This document shows, piece by piece, positions 1 through 8,684 of a stretch of DNA of 64,000 nucleotides. Numbering within the stretch: the stretch's first letter is position 1; the number at the start of each line of letters is the position of its first letter. The notes below the pieces were generated by a model. The model saw only the letters and a list, made by a program, of their open reading frames with translations, did no database searches and was not told where the DNA came from. The position numbers and the translations under genes are program-made. This stretch comes from Acetatifactor muris (GTDB lineage: Bacteria; Bacillota; Clostridia; Lachnospirales; Lachnospiraceae), in contig JAMPHD010000013.1 in assembly GCA_023663635.1 (NCBI GenBank), positions 1-64,000 on the forward strand, read 5' to 3'.

Positions 1-318
1 TCATCACGGACATGAGCTGCAACAGTTCGTGGACATGCCGGATTGTTGCAGCCGGGTGTTCAGGAAGATCTTGACCGTTCCGTTGCCCAAGGCCATGTCC
101 GTCTCCGGACAGCGGTTCGCGAAAGTGTAGCGGTACAAGCCTTTCCCGAAGGGATCAAAGGTGCAGATGAAGATAACGTATCCGGGGCTCAACTCCGCGA
201 AGTCCTCACCGGGCAGCGGGGCAGTTGCGTCCAACTCCGCCTGATGAAAGCGGCTGCGATAGGGAAAGCACCGAACAAAAAAGCATTCTTCAGGTTCTCG
301 AATTTATCTTTTGCCATA
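1..318 (-). pseudogene. Decayed PD-(D/E)XK nuclease/transposase-family gene, runs off left edge
   Basis: Reading the minus strand from 318, an ATG after a good ribosome binding site starts MAKDKFENLKNAFLFGA, the usual N-terminus of the Rpn-like PD-(D/E)XK transposase family of Clostridia. The frame is then lost. A second frame continues with RSRFHQAELDA and FAELSPGYVIFICTFDPFG, which in intact members lies past the catalytic centre, so a central block is deleted. A further frame change near position 45 leads into VHELLQLMSVM, which continues off the window. This is a dead gene with an internal deletion and at least two frame changes. The first ~90 bp are nearly repeated at 1229-1323. Family assignment rests on recalled family sequence patterns. 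Confidence 0.7.
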
Positions 319-361
319 AATTCTCCTCGCTGTGAGTATGGCAGGGAAATCCGTCCGTGAA
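271..361. repeat. Direct repeat, copy A (leader and 5' end of PD-(D/E)XK family gene)
   Basis: About 90 bp covering the ribosome binding site, start codon and first ~15 codons of the broken gene at 1-318. It matches 1229-1323 with only a few substitutions and a 6 bp indel. The two copies bracket the hicAB remnant in the same orientation. Confidence 0.75.
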
Positions 362-362
362 T

Positions 363-695
363 CTATCCAACCATATTACCAATAGCTTCTTCAACGGCAG
401 CATTTAAACTTTTTCCATGTTCCATCGCATAAATCGCAATATTTCGATGCAATTCCGGACTGATTCTTACATTAAAAGTTCCTTTATATGGTTGCTCGGG
501 TTCCACATTTTGATGCTTACAGTCCTCTAAATATTCATCGACAACCTGCCTGAAATCCTGTTCTAATTCTTTTACTGAATCCCCTTCATAAGATAACAGC
601 GACCTTATTCCAAGTACCTTTCCGAACAGGCAGTTATCTTCCTTAGAATATTCTACGGTTCCGTTATAATTTTTATAGGATAACAGATTACTCAT
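363..695 (-). CDS. hicB: HicB-family antitoxin
   Basis: The 110-residue protein has the two-part HicB layout. Its N-terminal half is a partial RNase H-like fold (NYNGTVEYSKEDNCLFG, residues 9-25). The C-terminal half is a ribbon-helix-helix DNA-binding segment (FNVRISPELHRNIAIYAMEHG, about 73-93, followed by SLNAAVEEAI). HicB proteins neutralise the HicA mRNA interferase and repress their own promoter. The start codon overlaps the stop of an upstream reading frame by an ATGA junction, the usual hicAB arrangement. Only a stub of hicA remains, so this is probably an orphan antitoxin or regulator. Confidence 0.85.
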   Translation of the reverse strand: MSNLLSYKNYNGTVEYSKEDNCLFGKVLGIRSLLSYEGDSVKELEQDFRQVVDEYLEDCKHQNVEPEQPYKGTFNVRISPELHRNIAIYAMEHGKSLNAAVEEAIGNMVG

Positions 696-799
696 AACAG
701 TCCATCCTTCCTTAATTTCTCTATGATCTGATCCAACACATATCTTTTTAGTATTCCGTTTGGATGAGGCTTGTGAAAATGGATTTTATATATAATATA
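692..799 (-). pseudogene. hicA: Truncated hicA toxin remnant
   Basis: Immediately upstream of hicB, in frame up to the TGA that overlaps the hicB ATG, about 35 codons read KIHFHKPHPNGILKRYV followed by LDQIIEKLRKDGLL. This matches the C-terminal half of HicA proteins, whose signature is an FHKPHP-like strand followed by a final helix. A stop codon lies directly before this piece, and the N-terminal double-stranded RNA-binding-like half with the catalytic histidine is missing. The toxin should therefore be inactive. The piece is too short and lacks a start, so it is easy to miss. Confidence 0.75.
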
Positions 800-1034
800 T
801 CACTTTCGGGCTAAGTGTGCAACTATTTTTAGTTGCCGCAAAACTGTAATACACGAACGGTTCCCTACCGGTTGTGATGGGTGAATGGGTTACCTGTCAG
901 AAATGAATAATGTGAGAACAAAATACGGATGTGTCGTCAGAAAATACCGGACATCCAAGACGGATATCCGAAAAGGGAATAGATCATGAACCGGTCGATA
1001 CAGGCACAGTCAATACAACTGCGTCAGATACAGT
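800..1034. other. Intergenic region without recognisable gene
   Basis: No reading frame with a ribosome binding site or recognisable product is visible here. It separates the hicAB remnant from the second broken PD-(D/E)XK copy. It is probably decayed sequence. Confidence 0.5.
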
Positions 1035-1277
1035 CTACACCTGATACTTCCTATACATCTCATTCCGGAAAGCGGCGTCCGCCGCGTACAGATCCAGTCG
1101 GATGCTGCGGTAGTCGGAATGAAAGAACAGGGCATGTTCCGTGTGTACCGTGACCTCCGTGATCTTGCGGTCCAGAATGACCTCCAACACCATGCGGCAG
1201 ATCTCGGGATCGTCCAAGGAGGCTCCGAACAGAAAAGCATTTTTCAGGTTCAGGTTCTCGAATTTCTCTTTTGCCAT
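1035..1277 (-). pseudogene. Truncated PD-(D/E)XK nuclease/transposase-family gene, second copy
   Basis: An 80-residue reading frame begins MAKEKFENLNLKNAFLFG and continues with ICRMVLEVILDRKITEV and RSIRLDLYAADAA, the N-terminal third of the Rpn-like PD-(D/E)XK transposase family. Intact members run to roughly 280-300 residues and carry the catalytic Asp and Glu-x-Gln motif after this point. Here the text jumps to FRNEMYRKYQV and stops, so the catalytic core is lost. The N-terminus and leader closely match the copy at 1-318. It may still be translated, since the start and Shine-Dalgarno are intact, but it should not be a functional nuclease. Confidence 0.7.
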
Positions 1278-1323
1278 AAATTCTCCTTGCTGTGGGTTTG
1301 GCAGGGAAATCCGTCCGTGGTTC
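1229..1323. repeat. Direct repeat, copy B (leader and 5' end of PD-(D/E)XK family gene)
   Basis: Near-identical to 271-361 in the same orientation. It includes the conserved untranslated leader (TGGCAGGGAAATCCGTCCGT on the plus strand) as well as the first codons, so it looks like a duplicated gene copy and not chance similarity between proteins. Confidence 0.75.
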
Positions 1324-1418
1324 TATTTTACATTCAAAAGGTGACAATGGCAAGGAAAAGTTGCAACAGCGTTGAAAGTTTAACCACCCAAAAATATATC
1401 AACGTCACTACCTATTCA

Positions 1419-2270
1419 TTACATGTATAGAATCATCATTAATACAACAATATAAATACTTCCACATATCAGAATAAACTTATCCTTGAGTATTACTTCT
1501 ATAGGATCCGCATCTGCAGTTCCCTCGACCGCCAAGCTGTATTTCATGGTAATGAGCAGAACCAAGGGCACTGTCCAAATCATCATGGCGTGTGCATTTT
1601 CTATCGCCCACAAAGCATAAAACGCATTAGCCAACCCCATACACATATACATATTTTTATCCAAAAAACTATAGTTATAGTGAGATAAGACTACTCTGGT
1701 ATCATCATCTGCGTATTTTTGCAGCTCATTTCTTCTCTTGCCCAATCCAAGATAAAATGCGCCCGCAATAATTGTTAAGTACAGCCAATTAGAAATAGGA
1801 ATGTTGGAAAGCAATCCGCCATATGCAATCCGGATCACAAATCCGGACACCAGAATTGCCACATCCACCAAAGGAATGTTTTTAAGTTTTCTGCTATACA
1901 ATATATTCAAAATAACGTAAAGCGCCACTATCCAATAATGTTGAAACATCTCTTTGGACAAACTGAAGGCAACTGACAATAACAGGCAAAGAACCGCAAC
2001 AGCCCATGCAACACGAACACTGACTTCACCGCTTGCAATAGGGCGTTTGCATTTTACCGGATGCCTTCGGTCCTTTTCCACGTCACTGATATCATTTACA
2101 ATATAAATAAATGAAGATGCCATACAAAAAGCCAAAAACCCGATGCCCGCACTATACATACGGGATATATCAAAAATTTTTTCTCCAAAGAACAATGGCA
2201 CAAAAATCAGCATATTCTTCAAATAGTGCTTACACCTTATTAAACGCAAAAAACTTTTCAACTTCTTCAT
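1419..2270 (-). CDS. UbiA-family prenyltransferase, decaprenyl-phosphate phosphoribosyltransferase-like
   Basis: This 283-residue polytopic membrane protein has about eight hydrophobic helices. The first Asp-rich motif is NDISDVEKD at residues 59-67, followed by KRPIASG. A second conserved segment is GKRRNEL at 177-183. This combination is typical of the UbiA subfamily that contains mycobacterial decaprenyl-phosphate 5-phosphoribose synthase, which moves phosphoribose from PRPP to a polyprenyl phosphate at the cytoplasmic membrane face. It is the last gene of the polysaccharide operon, next to a GT39 that could use a polyprenyl-linked donor. The family call is secure; the PRPP-dependent reaction is inference. 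Confidence 0.8.
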   Translation of the reverse strand: MKKLKSFLRLIRCKHYLKNMLIFVPLFFGEKIFDISRMYSAGIGFLAFCMASSFIYIVNDISDVEKDRRHPVKCKRPIASGEVSVRVAWAVAVLCLLLSVAFSLSKEMFQHYWIVALYVILNILYSRKLKNIPLVDVAILVSGFVIRIAYGGLLSNIPISNWLYLTIIAGAFYLGLGKRRNELQKYADDDTRVVLSHYNYSFLDKNMYMCMGLANAFYALWAIENAHAMMIWTVPLVLLITMKYSLAVEGTADADPIEVILKDKFILICGSIYIVVLMMILYM

Positions 2271-2299
2271 GATGCACCTCTGATATCCTTTCCGATGTT

Positions 2300-3781
2300 C
2301 TAATATTCGATGATCCTAAACGAATTATAGTCATCACATATATTCAAATCAGACTCCGCATCATACGAATGCCAGAATTTTGAGGAAACCGCTTTTTCAA
2401 ATAAAACCACAATGATCTTATCGGAATCCGCATTTTCTGTCAATGTCCTGTTTAATACGTCCTCATCAATAAGGTTCACACATAGTATCTTTTGTAAATC
2501 GTTTTCTTTACTCCGTGTAACATCATAGTACCCCCCCATATCAAAAGAATCTGCACTAAACAAAATTGTAATGTTTTCCGTCTGTTCCAATTTCTCCGTC
2601 AAATACCCTTGGACCCCCTTATAATCGTCACATACATAATAGTAGTTAAATCGTATATTTGCTGCCGAGAACATAAGACACATGACATATAACGCCGCAA
2701 GAAAACACTTACTTTTTCCGCTTTTGATCAAATAATACAACAGATCCATTACCACCAACACATAAACCGGCAGCACTCCCATACAATGTCTCTCCCACAA
2801 CCCAAACCCAATTGGCAATGAGAACAAAAAGAACACGATAAAATAGGCTATTGCGCCTCCGATCATTTCTTTTCTGTCAATTTTGATCTTTTTTCTGTTA
2901 AACAGCCATATTATGGCAATCGCCATCACAACCGCCACCAGAATCCCCATATAGATTATTTGATCAATACTTATAACATCAAAATTTCCGGCCCGCAAAT
3001 CATTTCTGGATATCCCCAACCCCACAAATCCCAAAAAAGCATAGATGATATACATAATATTTTTAATTCCAAATCCCGTTTTCGTACTCGGCCCAAGATA
3101 AAATAATCCATAACAATCCATTGCAAGTAACGGAATATACAACACACAAAAACATAAAAAGACCAATATATGCTTTTTGAGTTTTATAGGTTTGTTTGCG
3201 AATATTTTGAATATGTACAGAACATAAATAAATCCAAAAATAAAGTGTATAAATACACCCAAAAGAAATATGGAATTTATTTTAATAATGTTTTCAATAC
3301 TGTCGAACCTGTCAACAAAAAACACATAATAAATAAATGCTATAGACAGCGCATATACCATAATATACGGTGTGACCTCGTCCATATAATAGACAAACAT
3401 GGGATGAATAAAGAATAACAAAGCCAAAAAAGCAGGATACTTTTTGCGCTGCATTATTTTATACACATAGTAAAAGGCAACCGCCACAAAGATCAGATTG
3501 CTCGTTCGCATTAAAAACTCGGTCTTGCCCACCAATTTTACCCACACAAACATAAATGACATATACCCGGGTTGCCCATATCCCATGGCGGTTTTCCATG
3601 TATTTGCAAAATTTCCGCTGATCGGATCCATCACTCTGCAGATCTCATCCCCCCACATACTTCCATTTGTTATGGAAAGTACGGAAATAAGCGCCACAAG
3701 AACTGCAGTAATCATCCAACAGATTTGATCTGCGGTTTTGTCAGTGATCTTTTGGGGCTTTGTCAATTCCTTCACTATCAT
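2300..3781 (-). CDS. GT39/ArnT-like membrane glycosyltransferase
   Basis: The 493-residue protein has about eleven hydrophobic segments and an extracytoplasmic C-terminal region. An acidic pair (MWGDE, D45-E46) sits in the first loop after TM1, as in the GT39/ArnT/PMT fold, which uses polyprenyl-phosphate sugars outside the membrane. An upstream in-frame start exists at 3853, but GGAGG lies seven bases before the ATG at 3781, and 3853 would overlap the preceding gene, so 3781 is chosen. A G7 tract at 2531-2537 encodes a Gly-Gly pair in frame. The neighbouring UbiA-type enzyme could supply a lipid-phosphate sugar; the actual sugar is unknown. Confidence 0.75.
   Translation of the reverse strand: MIVKELTKPQKITDKTADQICWMITAVLVALISVLSITNGSMWGDEICRVMDPISGNFANTWKTAMGYGQPGYMSFMFVWVKLVGKTEFLMRTSNLIFVAVAFYYVYKIMQRKKYPAFLALLFFIHPMFVYYMDEVTPYIMVYALSIAFIYYVFFVDRFDSIENIIKINSIFLLGVFIHFIFGFIYVLYIFKIFANKPIKLKKHILVFLCFCVLYIPLLAMDCYGLFYLGPSTKTGFGIKNIMYIIYAFLGFVGLGISRNDLRAGNFDVISIDQIIYMGILVAVVMAIAIIWLFNRKKIKIDRKEMIGGAIAYFIVFFLFSLPIGFGLWERHCMGVLPVYVLVVMDLLYYLIKSGKSKCFLAALYVMCLMFSAANIRFNYYYVCDDYKGVQGYLTEKLEQTENITILFSADSFDMGGYYDVTRSKENDLQKILCVNLIDEDVLNRTLTENADSDKIIVVLFEKAVSSKFWHSYDAESDLNICDDYNSFRIIEY
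2531..2537 (-). repeat. G7 homopolymer inside the GT39 gene (in frame)
   Basis: Seven consecutive C on the plus strand, G in the coding strand, in the codons for MGG of SFDMGGYYD. The gene is in frame with seven. A gain or loss of one base would truncate the C-terminal domain. Confidence 0.8.
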
Positions 3782-3831
3782 AATGTTTCCTCCATTGAAT
3801 ATCGAATTCTTCTTGGTGCCCATTTTCGTTT

Positions 3832-4701
3832 TCATTTTATTCCGACTTTGCAAAGTAACTTATACATCCGATTTCTGATTTTACGGATGTAAACCATTCG
3901 ATAGAAAAACGGAACGGTTGTCTGCCTATTTATATCTACTACTACCAAATCATTATCGTAAGCCAGCGTATGCGTTTTGGTTTTAGGCTCATCAAAACCA
4001 AGAGATTCCGGACATATCTCATAAACTTTTGATTCCGTAAAGGGCTTTATACTCGTCACCCGATTGACAAGCATACTCTCGCCATAACTTCGGATATTAT
4101 TTTGTACCGGCCTGAATATTTGTCCGGTCGGTTGCAAAACAAAATTTCCGGCCGGCCTTTTATCATTACGATCATGCACAATATTCTCTATCTCGGTAAC
4201 CTGCAGCGTATCCGGATTCAGTTCAAAGATATGGGTTATATATTTTCCGCCATTGTCTTCATAAGAAAATAAATATACTTCCCTACCAACCAACAATATA
4301 GTGGAATCAGCATATTTTACTTTATTAAGCAATCTCCCGTGCCTCTTCCATGTATACAGATTTCCCTTAGCTTTCCATATTTCCAATGTCCCATTCTGAG
4401 ATGTTTCCGGAATCATATATACTTTATCTTTGTATTCAAACACACAAGGATATGACATATGATATGGACATTTGATAATTACTTTAGGCTCCGTAAACGC
4501 ACCGTTTGCATAAGAAGATATCGCGATTCGTCCAATCTGAAGTTTCATATCAAATGCTTCCGTAAACAGATATTTCTCTCCTCTATATGTAAACAGCATA
4601 GGGTCTGCATAGAAATACCCCTTCGCGCACTTTAACGATTTCCATTCATTGGAATCTTTTTCTTTGTATTTTACAGTCCAAACACCACATATTCTTCCCA
4701 T
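3832..4701 (-). CDS. Beta-propeller protein resembling the GINT1 N-terminal domain / GH43-like fold
   Basis: The 289-residue soluble protein has no signal peptide. It has repeated blade-like strands each ending in aromatic or acidic motifs: YFYADPMLF, KYLFTEAFD, VYMIPETS, YADSTILL and VYLFSYEDNGG. This resembles the five-bladed propeller at the N-terminus of plant glucosamine inositol-phosphorylceramide transferase, also found next to or fused with sugar-modifying enzymes in bacteria. Its role is unknown; it may bind or trim a glycan intermediate. It sits between the Wzx flippase and GT39 genes. The fold is fairly convincing, the function is not known. Confidence 0.6.
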   Translation of the reverse strand: MGRICGVWTVKYKEKDSNEWKSLKCAKGYFYADPMLFTYRGEKYLFTEAFDMKLQIGRIAISSYANGAFTEPKVIIKCPYHMSYPCVFEYKDKVYMIPETSQNGTLEIWKAKGNLYTWKRHGRLLNKVKYADSTILLVGREVYLFSYEDNGGKYITHIFELNPDTLQVTEIENIVHDRNDKRPAGNFVLQPTGQIFRPVQNNIRSYGESMLVNRVTSIKPFTESKVYEICPESLGFDEPKTKTHTLAYDNDLVVVDINRQTTVPFFYRMVYIRKIRNRMYKLLCKVGIK

Positions 4702-4745
4702 AAATCATTCCCTCGGATCTCTAACATTTACCATCTAAGCATACA

Positions 4746-6287
4746 CTACGGAGTTCCAAACTTTCCTCTTTTCAGCTGCCTTTTTATCAGACCCCAAAAA
4801 TATTTACACTCATTTGTCCTCCAAAACCACAGCATATATATGCCATTAGGCACAATCAGGCATATTAGAATTCGTAATATAAATTCCCCCATTCCTCCAT
4901 CAACAAAGAACAGATTTAAGAAATAACAGAATGCTCCTACCACCACGGTAATGCCTGCATAATATAACTGCTTTAATAAATAGGTTTTCATATTCTTGGC
5001 AAAAAGATGTTTAAATAATACATATCCTTCAACCCAAAAAGCAACACCAAGTGTACTGCCAATTGTACCTAACAACACCCCTGCAACCCCATAACGAATT
5101 GCCAACGGAATAGACAATGCAATATTTATCACACATTCAACCAAAGGTTTATAGCGATCCGGCCAAAACAATCCCGATGCATCCTTAAATGTCACTACGG
5201 TTAATCTCATACCGGTAATATAAAAATTAATGGCAATGACCAACACGGTTCCTTGCGAAAGTAAATAAGATTCCCCTACCCAAAGCTGAATAAAAGGCTG
5301 CACCAAACAAAATAAAGAAATTGCACTAAAACTCCTTATCCAGAAATTTGCAAACAATACCCTGTAAAACACTTCCTCTATATGCTCTTTATCATGTGAT
5401 AGCACGAGGTTTCCTACACTTGCGGTAATTGCACTGAAAATCCTGCTTATGGTCGCACTTATCGCATTAACGATCAGAGTATAATTTGAATACAGCCCAA
5501 CCGGAATTAATCCTACAAATCCGGATATTATAATATTATCTGTAGAAAATACAATCTGGCTGCCTATTTTATGAAACAGAAGCGCAAACACATTTTTCTT
5601 AATATCCGCAATTTCTGACTTAGCTAGCGGTTGTACCCATTTATCTCTTAGAAAGGGGTACAATTTGTTCGCAGCTATCGAAATGAATATGTTTTCAGTT
5701 ATCGTGACCACAATCGCCATGCATAAATAGGAAATGTAGCTGTGGGTGATTTTCAAAATAACTATTTGTGCTACCGACAATATTATTTTAGAAAATGTAT
5801 TTACTATGGAAGTAATGTATGACTTTTGATCGCATACAATGAGAGAACGTTTATAAGCATAAAAATAGGACATTCCCGAATTTAGCGCATATAGCAAATA
5901 GTATATCGAAATATTGGGCATATCTTTCGGCATATCCGAAATAAGATACGGTAACAGCGGTGTCAGACTGCCTCCTATGATCAGGATCGTACAACCTATA
6001 ATCCGATATAACTTCCGATACAGTCTCATGATCGATTTTACAAGTTCATAATCTCCCGTGCTTAATGGTTTGTACAATGCATAATTGATCGCGCTTCCAA
6101 CCCCCAGTTCTGCCAGAGATAAAAAACTCAAGATATTAGAAAACAGACCATTGAGTCCCAAATACTCATCTGTCAATAAGTGAATGAAAATCGTTCTGTT
6201 GACAAATTCCAAAAATAATATCACACCGTAAGACAGCATTGAATATGTTATATTTTTAATGCTGTTCCTGGTTCTGGATTGATTCAT
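4746..6287 (-). CDS. Wzx-type oligosaccharide flippase (MOP superfamily)
   Basis: The 513-residue protein has about 12-14 hydrophobic helices and the N-terminal pattern of polysaccharide exporters (FVNRTIFIHLLTDEYLGLNGLF). It should move undecaprenyl-linked repeat units to the outer membrane face before Wzy polymerisation. The ATG at 6287 follows AGAGGGA by about eight bases. A longer start at 6335 would overlap the upstream gene and has no ribosome binding site. Together with the Wzy, Wzz and priming transferase in this operon it defines a Wzx/Wzy-dependent system. Confidence 0.85.
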   Translation of the reverse strand: MNQSRTRNSIKNITYSMLSYGVILFLEFVNRTIFIHLLTDEYLGLNGLFSNILSFLSLAELGVGSAINYALYKPLSTGDYELVKSIMRLYRKLYRIIGCTILIIGGSLTPLLPYLISDMPKDMPNISIYYLLYALNSGMSYFYAYKRSLIVCDQKSYITSIVNTFSKIILSVAQIVILKITHSYISYLCMAIVVTITENIFISIAANKLYPFLRDKWVQPLAKSEIADIKKNVFALLFHKIGSQIVFSTDNIIISGFVGLIPVGLYSNYTLIVNAISATISRIFSAITASVGNLVLSHDKEHIEEVFYRVLFANFWIRSFSAISLFCLVQPFIQLWVGESYLLSQGTVLVIAINFYITGMRLTVVTFKDASGLFWPDRYKPLVECVINIALSIPLAIRYGVAGVLLGTIGSTLGVAFWVEGYVLFKHLFAKNMKTYLLKQLYYAGITVVVGAFCYFLNLFFVDGGMGEFILRILICLIVPNGIYMLWFWRTNECKYFWGLIKRQLKRGKFGTP

Positions 6288-6327
6288 TCTTTTATCCCTC
6301 TCGCCAAACTTGTTCAGTCCTTTCCGG

Positions 6328-8376
6328 CTATACATACTTTATGACATCCGTCCTCTTCTTTAACATCGCACCCTCGCTATAGGGATATCCCAAAGCAACT
6401 GACGCCCATATAATGTGATTTTCCGGTACCTCAAAATCGTCCAGAACCGTTTTGACCGGTTCCACATCCCGCAGAGTTCTCAAGGGATTCAGCCACACGG
6501 AACCGATGCCATAGGAATATGCCGCAAGCATCATGTTCTCCACAGCGCAAGACGCATCCTGACATCCGTGCGGATTCCGCTTGTCGTTAGATACCAGAAT
6601 GATCGCCTGCGGATTCTCAAACCCATAAAAATTAACCTTTTCGCGCAACGCAGTCTCCCTTGTCCGTTCCCTTAACCTCTGTATGTCCTCCTGCTTTGTC
6701 AATACCGTGAATTTCCAAGACTGCATATTGTGACCGCTTGGAGCATGATAGCCGGTGCGCAGGATCATCTCCAGAATCTCCTTTGGGATCTCCCGATCCG
6801 TAAACCTTCGTATGCTCCTCCTGGACAGCAGCGCCTGAATAACGGGATTCATCAGATCCATACTCCCACGGTTCTCCCAAATTTTCCTCAGTTCCTTACG
6901 GTCGAGTTTCTGCATGGCATTTCTCGGCAGACTCTCCAATTGCATCACTTTTCGGGGCAATTTGTATCGCTCCGCTCTGTCTGAGATAAATTTGATCAGC
7001 TCTTCTTCCGAATATCCGCTCTTTACCACCACGAACAGGACAGGCACCTGTCCCATCACACCGTCCTCGTCTTCCACACCGATACAGGCACATTCCTGTA
7101 TCCCCGGGTATTGGCCTGCTATATTTTCCACCTCTATCGGGGATACCTTCTCCCCACCCACGTTGATGATGTCATCCGCGCGACCCAACATATATATATA
7201 CCCGTCCCGGTCCTCATACGCCATGTCTCCCGTCACAAGCCATCCGTCCACCAAAGCCTCAGCCGTAAGGGAAGGCATGTTCCAGTACCCGGCCATCTGC
7301 ATATCCCCCTGCAGCGTCATCCGCCCCGGATTACTTACATTGGCCTCTATCAGATTGCCGTCCTCGTCCAGAAATTTAACGCAAACCGCTCCCTCCAACG
7401 GTCTCCCTAAGGAGGCCACTTTCACGGGATCCTTCACCACTTCGGAGACATTGCAAAAGATGGCGCCGCCGGATTCCGAACTGCCCCAAGTATTGTAAAT
7501 CGTTGTACCGGGAAGGAGCGATGTGATTTCCTTTCGCTGTTGCACGGATAAGGATCCCGCGCCGAATTCAATATACCGAAACCGACTGCAAACCGGCACA
7601 AAGGCATCCTGCATCTGTCTGCGCATCACCTCATAGGATGCCGGTACGCATGCAAGGGCAGTACAATGCCATGTATTGACATTGTTCTCCACCTCCTTCG
7701 CAAAGGTGAAACCGTTCTGGAATACCACCATAGCCCCCTGATACAGAACTGCCCGCAGGACTCTCAACGCATAGGAGTGGTTCAGCGGCAGAGGGAGCAG
7801 AAGGATCTCATCCTCCCTGATGCCGATTCCCCGAATGGTATTAGCCAGGATATGATACACCGCCTTATAGGTCAGCATGACTCCCTTGGGCTGCCCGGTG
7901 GTTCCGGTCGTAAACAAAAGCTCTGCGACGGCTGACTCGTCCCTCTGTATCCTGTCCGCCACAGTTGCCTCATCCTGAGGCATCCCGTCCGCATCCTTAT
8001 AAGCCTGCCGCAGTGACAGGATCCTGCAACCCGCGGCATGTTCTTTCATCGGCTTATCCGTCAGCAGCAAGGTACTGCCGGCCCTTTCATATACAGCGGC
8101 CATGTTCTCAGGCGTAGCGTTCTTGTCCAAAAATACCACAATTGCTCCACATAATTGAGTGGCCAGATATACCGCCGGCATCTCAGGTCCGGACACGGCC
8201 GAGAAACAGACTCTGTCGCCCTCCGACACACCCTGTTCTCTGAGCAGGACAGCCATACCCTGTATCTTCCCCCACAACTGCCCATAGGTCAGCATTTCTT
8301 TCTTATAGGCTACCGCCGGTCTGTCCGGCTTTGACGCTGCCAATTCCCTGATCCGCTCCACCAATATCTCTGTCAT
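6328..8376 (-). CDS. Fusion: AMP-forming acyl/aminoacyl ligase + nitroreductase-family flavoprotein
   Basis: The 682-residue protein has two domains. Residues 1-505 are a class I adenylate-forming enzyme, with the P-loop TTGTTGQPKG (about 155-164), the YNTWGSSE motif, GDMAYEDRDGY, the GRADDIINVGGEKVSP hinge and the C-terminal catalytic Lys in NAMQKLDRKEL. From about 512 a nitroreductase domain follows: SRRSIRRFTDREIP, HAPSGHNMQSWKF and GIGSVWLNPL, typical of FMN-dependent NAD(P)H oxidoreductases. It is followed downstream by wzx and preceded by genes for an acyl carrier protein, an MBOAT and a DHHW protein, as in a DltABCD-type set. The likely role is activating an acid or amino acid, loading the carrier, and perhaps a redox step. 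The substrate is unknown. Confidence 0.85.
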   Translation of the reverse strand: MTEILVERIRELAASKPDRPAVAYKKEMLTYGQLWGKIQGMAVLLREQGVSEGDRVCFSAVSGPEMPAVYLATQLCGAIVVFLDKNATPENMAAVYERAGSTLLLTDKPMKEHAAGCRILSLRQAYKDADGMPQDEATVADRIQRDESAVAELLFTTGTTGQPKGVMLTYKAVYHILANTIRGIGIREDEILLLPLPLNHSYALRVLRAVLYQGAMVVFQNGFTFAKEVENNVNTWHCTALACVPASYEVMRRQMQDAFVPVCSRFRYIEFGAGSLSVQQRKEITSLLPGTTIYNTWGSSESGGAIFCNVSEVVKDPVKVASLGRPLEGAVCVKFLDEDGNLIEANVSNPGRMTLQGDMQMAGYWNMPSLTAEALVDGWLVTGDMAYEDRDGYIYMLGRADDIINVGGEKVSPIEVENIAGQYPGIQECACIGVEDEDGVMGQVPVLFVVVKSGYSEEELIKFISDRAERYKLPRKVMQLESLPRNAMQKLDRKELRKIWENRGSMDLMNPVIQALLSRRSIRRFTDREIPKEILEMILRTGYHAPSGHNMQSWKFTVLTKQEDIQRLRERTRETALREKVNFYGFENPQAIILVSNDKRNPHGCQDASCAVENMMLAAYSYGIGSVWLNPLRTLRDVEPVKTVLDDFEVPENHIIWASVALGYPYSEGAMLKKRTDVIKYV

Positions 8377-8430
8377 GACCCTACTCCTATCCCCGTGTTC
8401 CGCCGGCGCGCGGCAACTTTCCGTACCTAT

Positions 8431-8658
8431 TTATTTTTGAAGGCGCTTGACCATCGCCGCCATCCCCGCCACGGAATTAAAGTTCTCCTCCACGATCTCC
8501 TCATAAGGAACCGTAATGTCAAACTCCATGGAAAGCGCCGCAATGATCCCCGTGATCGTCAGCGAATCCACAATCCCGTCGTCCACCAACCTGTCGGATG
8601 CCTCAAAATCAATTTCCGGATATTCCTCTGCCAACAATTCCAAAATCTTTTCTTCCAT
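8431..8658 (-). CDS. Acyl carrier protein (DltC-like)
   Basis: The 75-residue acidic four-helix protein contains the phosphopantetheine attachment serine in DGIVDSLT (Ser32). It lacks the strong DSLD motif of fatty-acid ACPs and resembles dedicated carriers such as DltC. It lies between the adenylating fusion enzyme and the MBOAT acyltransferase, so it most likely carries the activated acyl group between them. It needs a phosphopantetheinyl transferase from elsewhere. Confidence 0.9.
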   Translation of the reverse strand: MEEKILELLAEEYPEIDFEASDRLVDDGIVDSLTITGIIAALSMEFDITVPYEEIVEENFNSVAGMAAMVKRLQK

Positions 8659-8684
8659 CGCTTTCTCTCCTTTTCATCCTGCCG

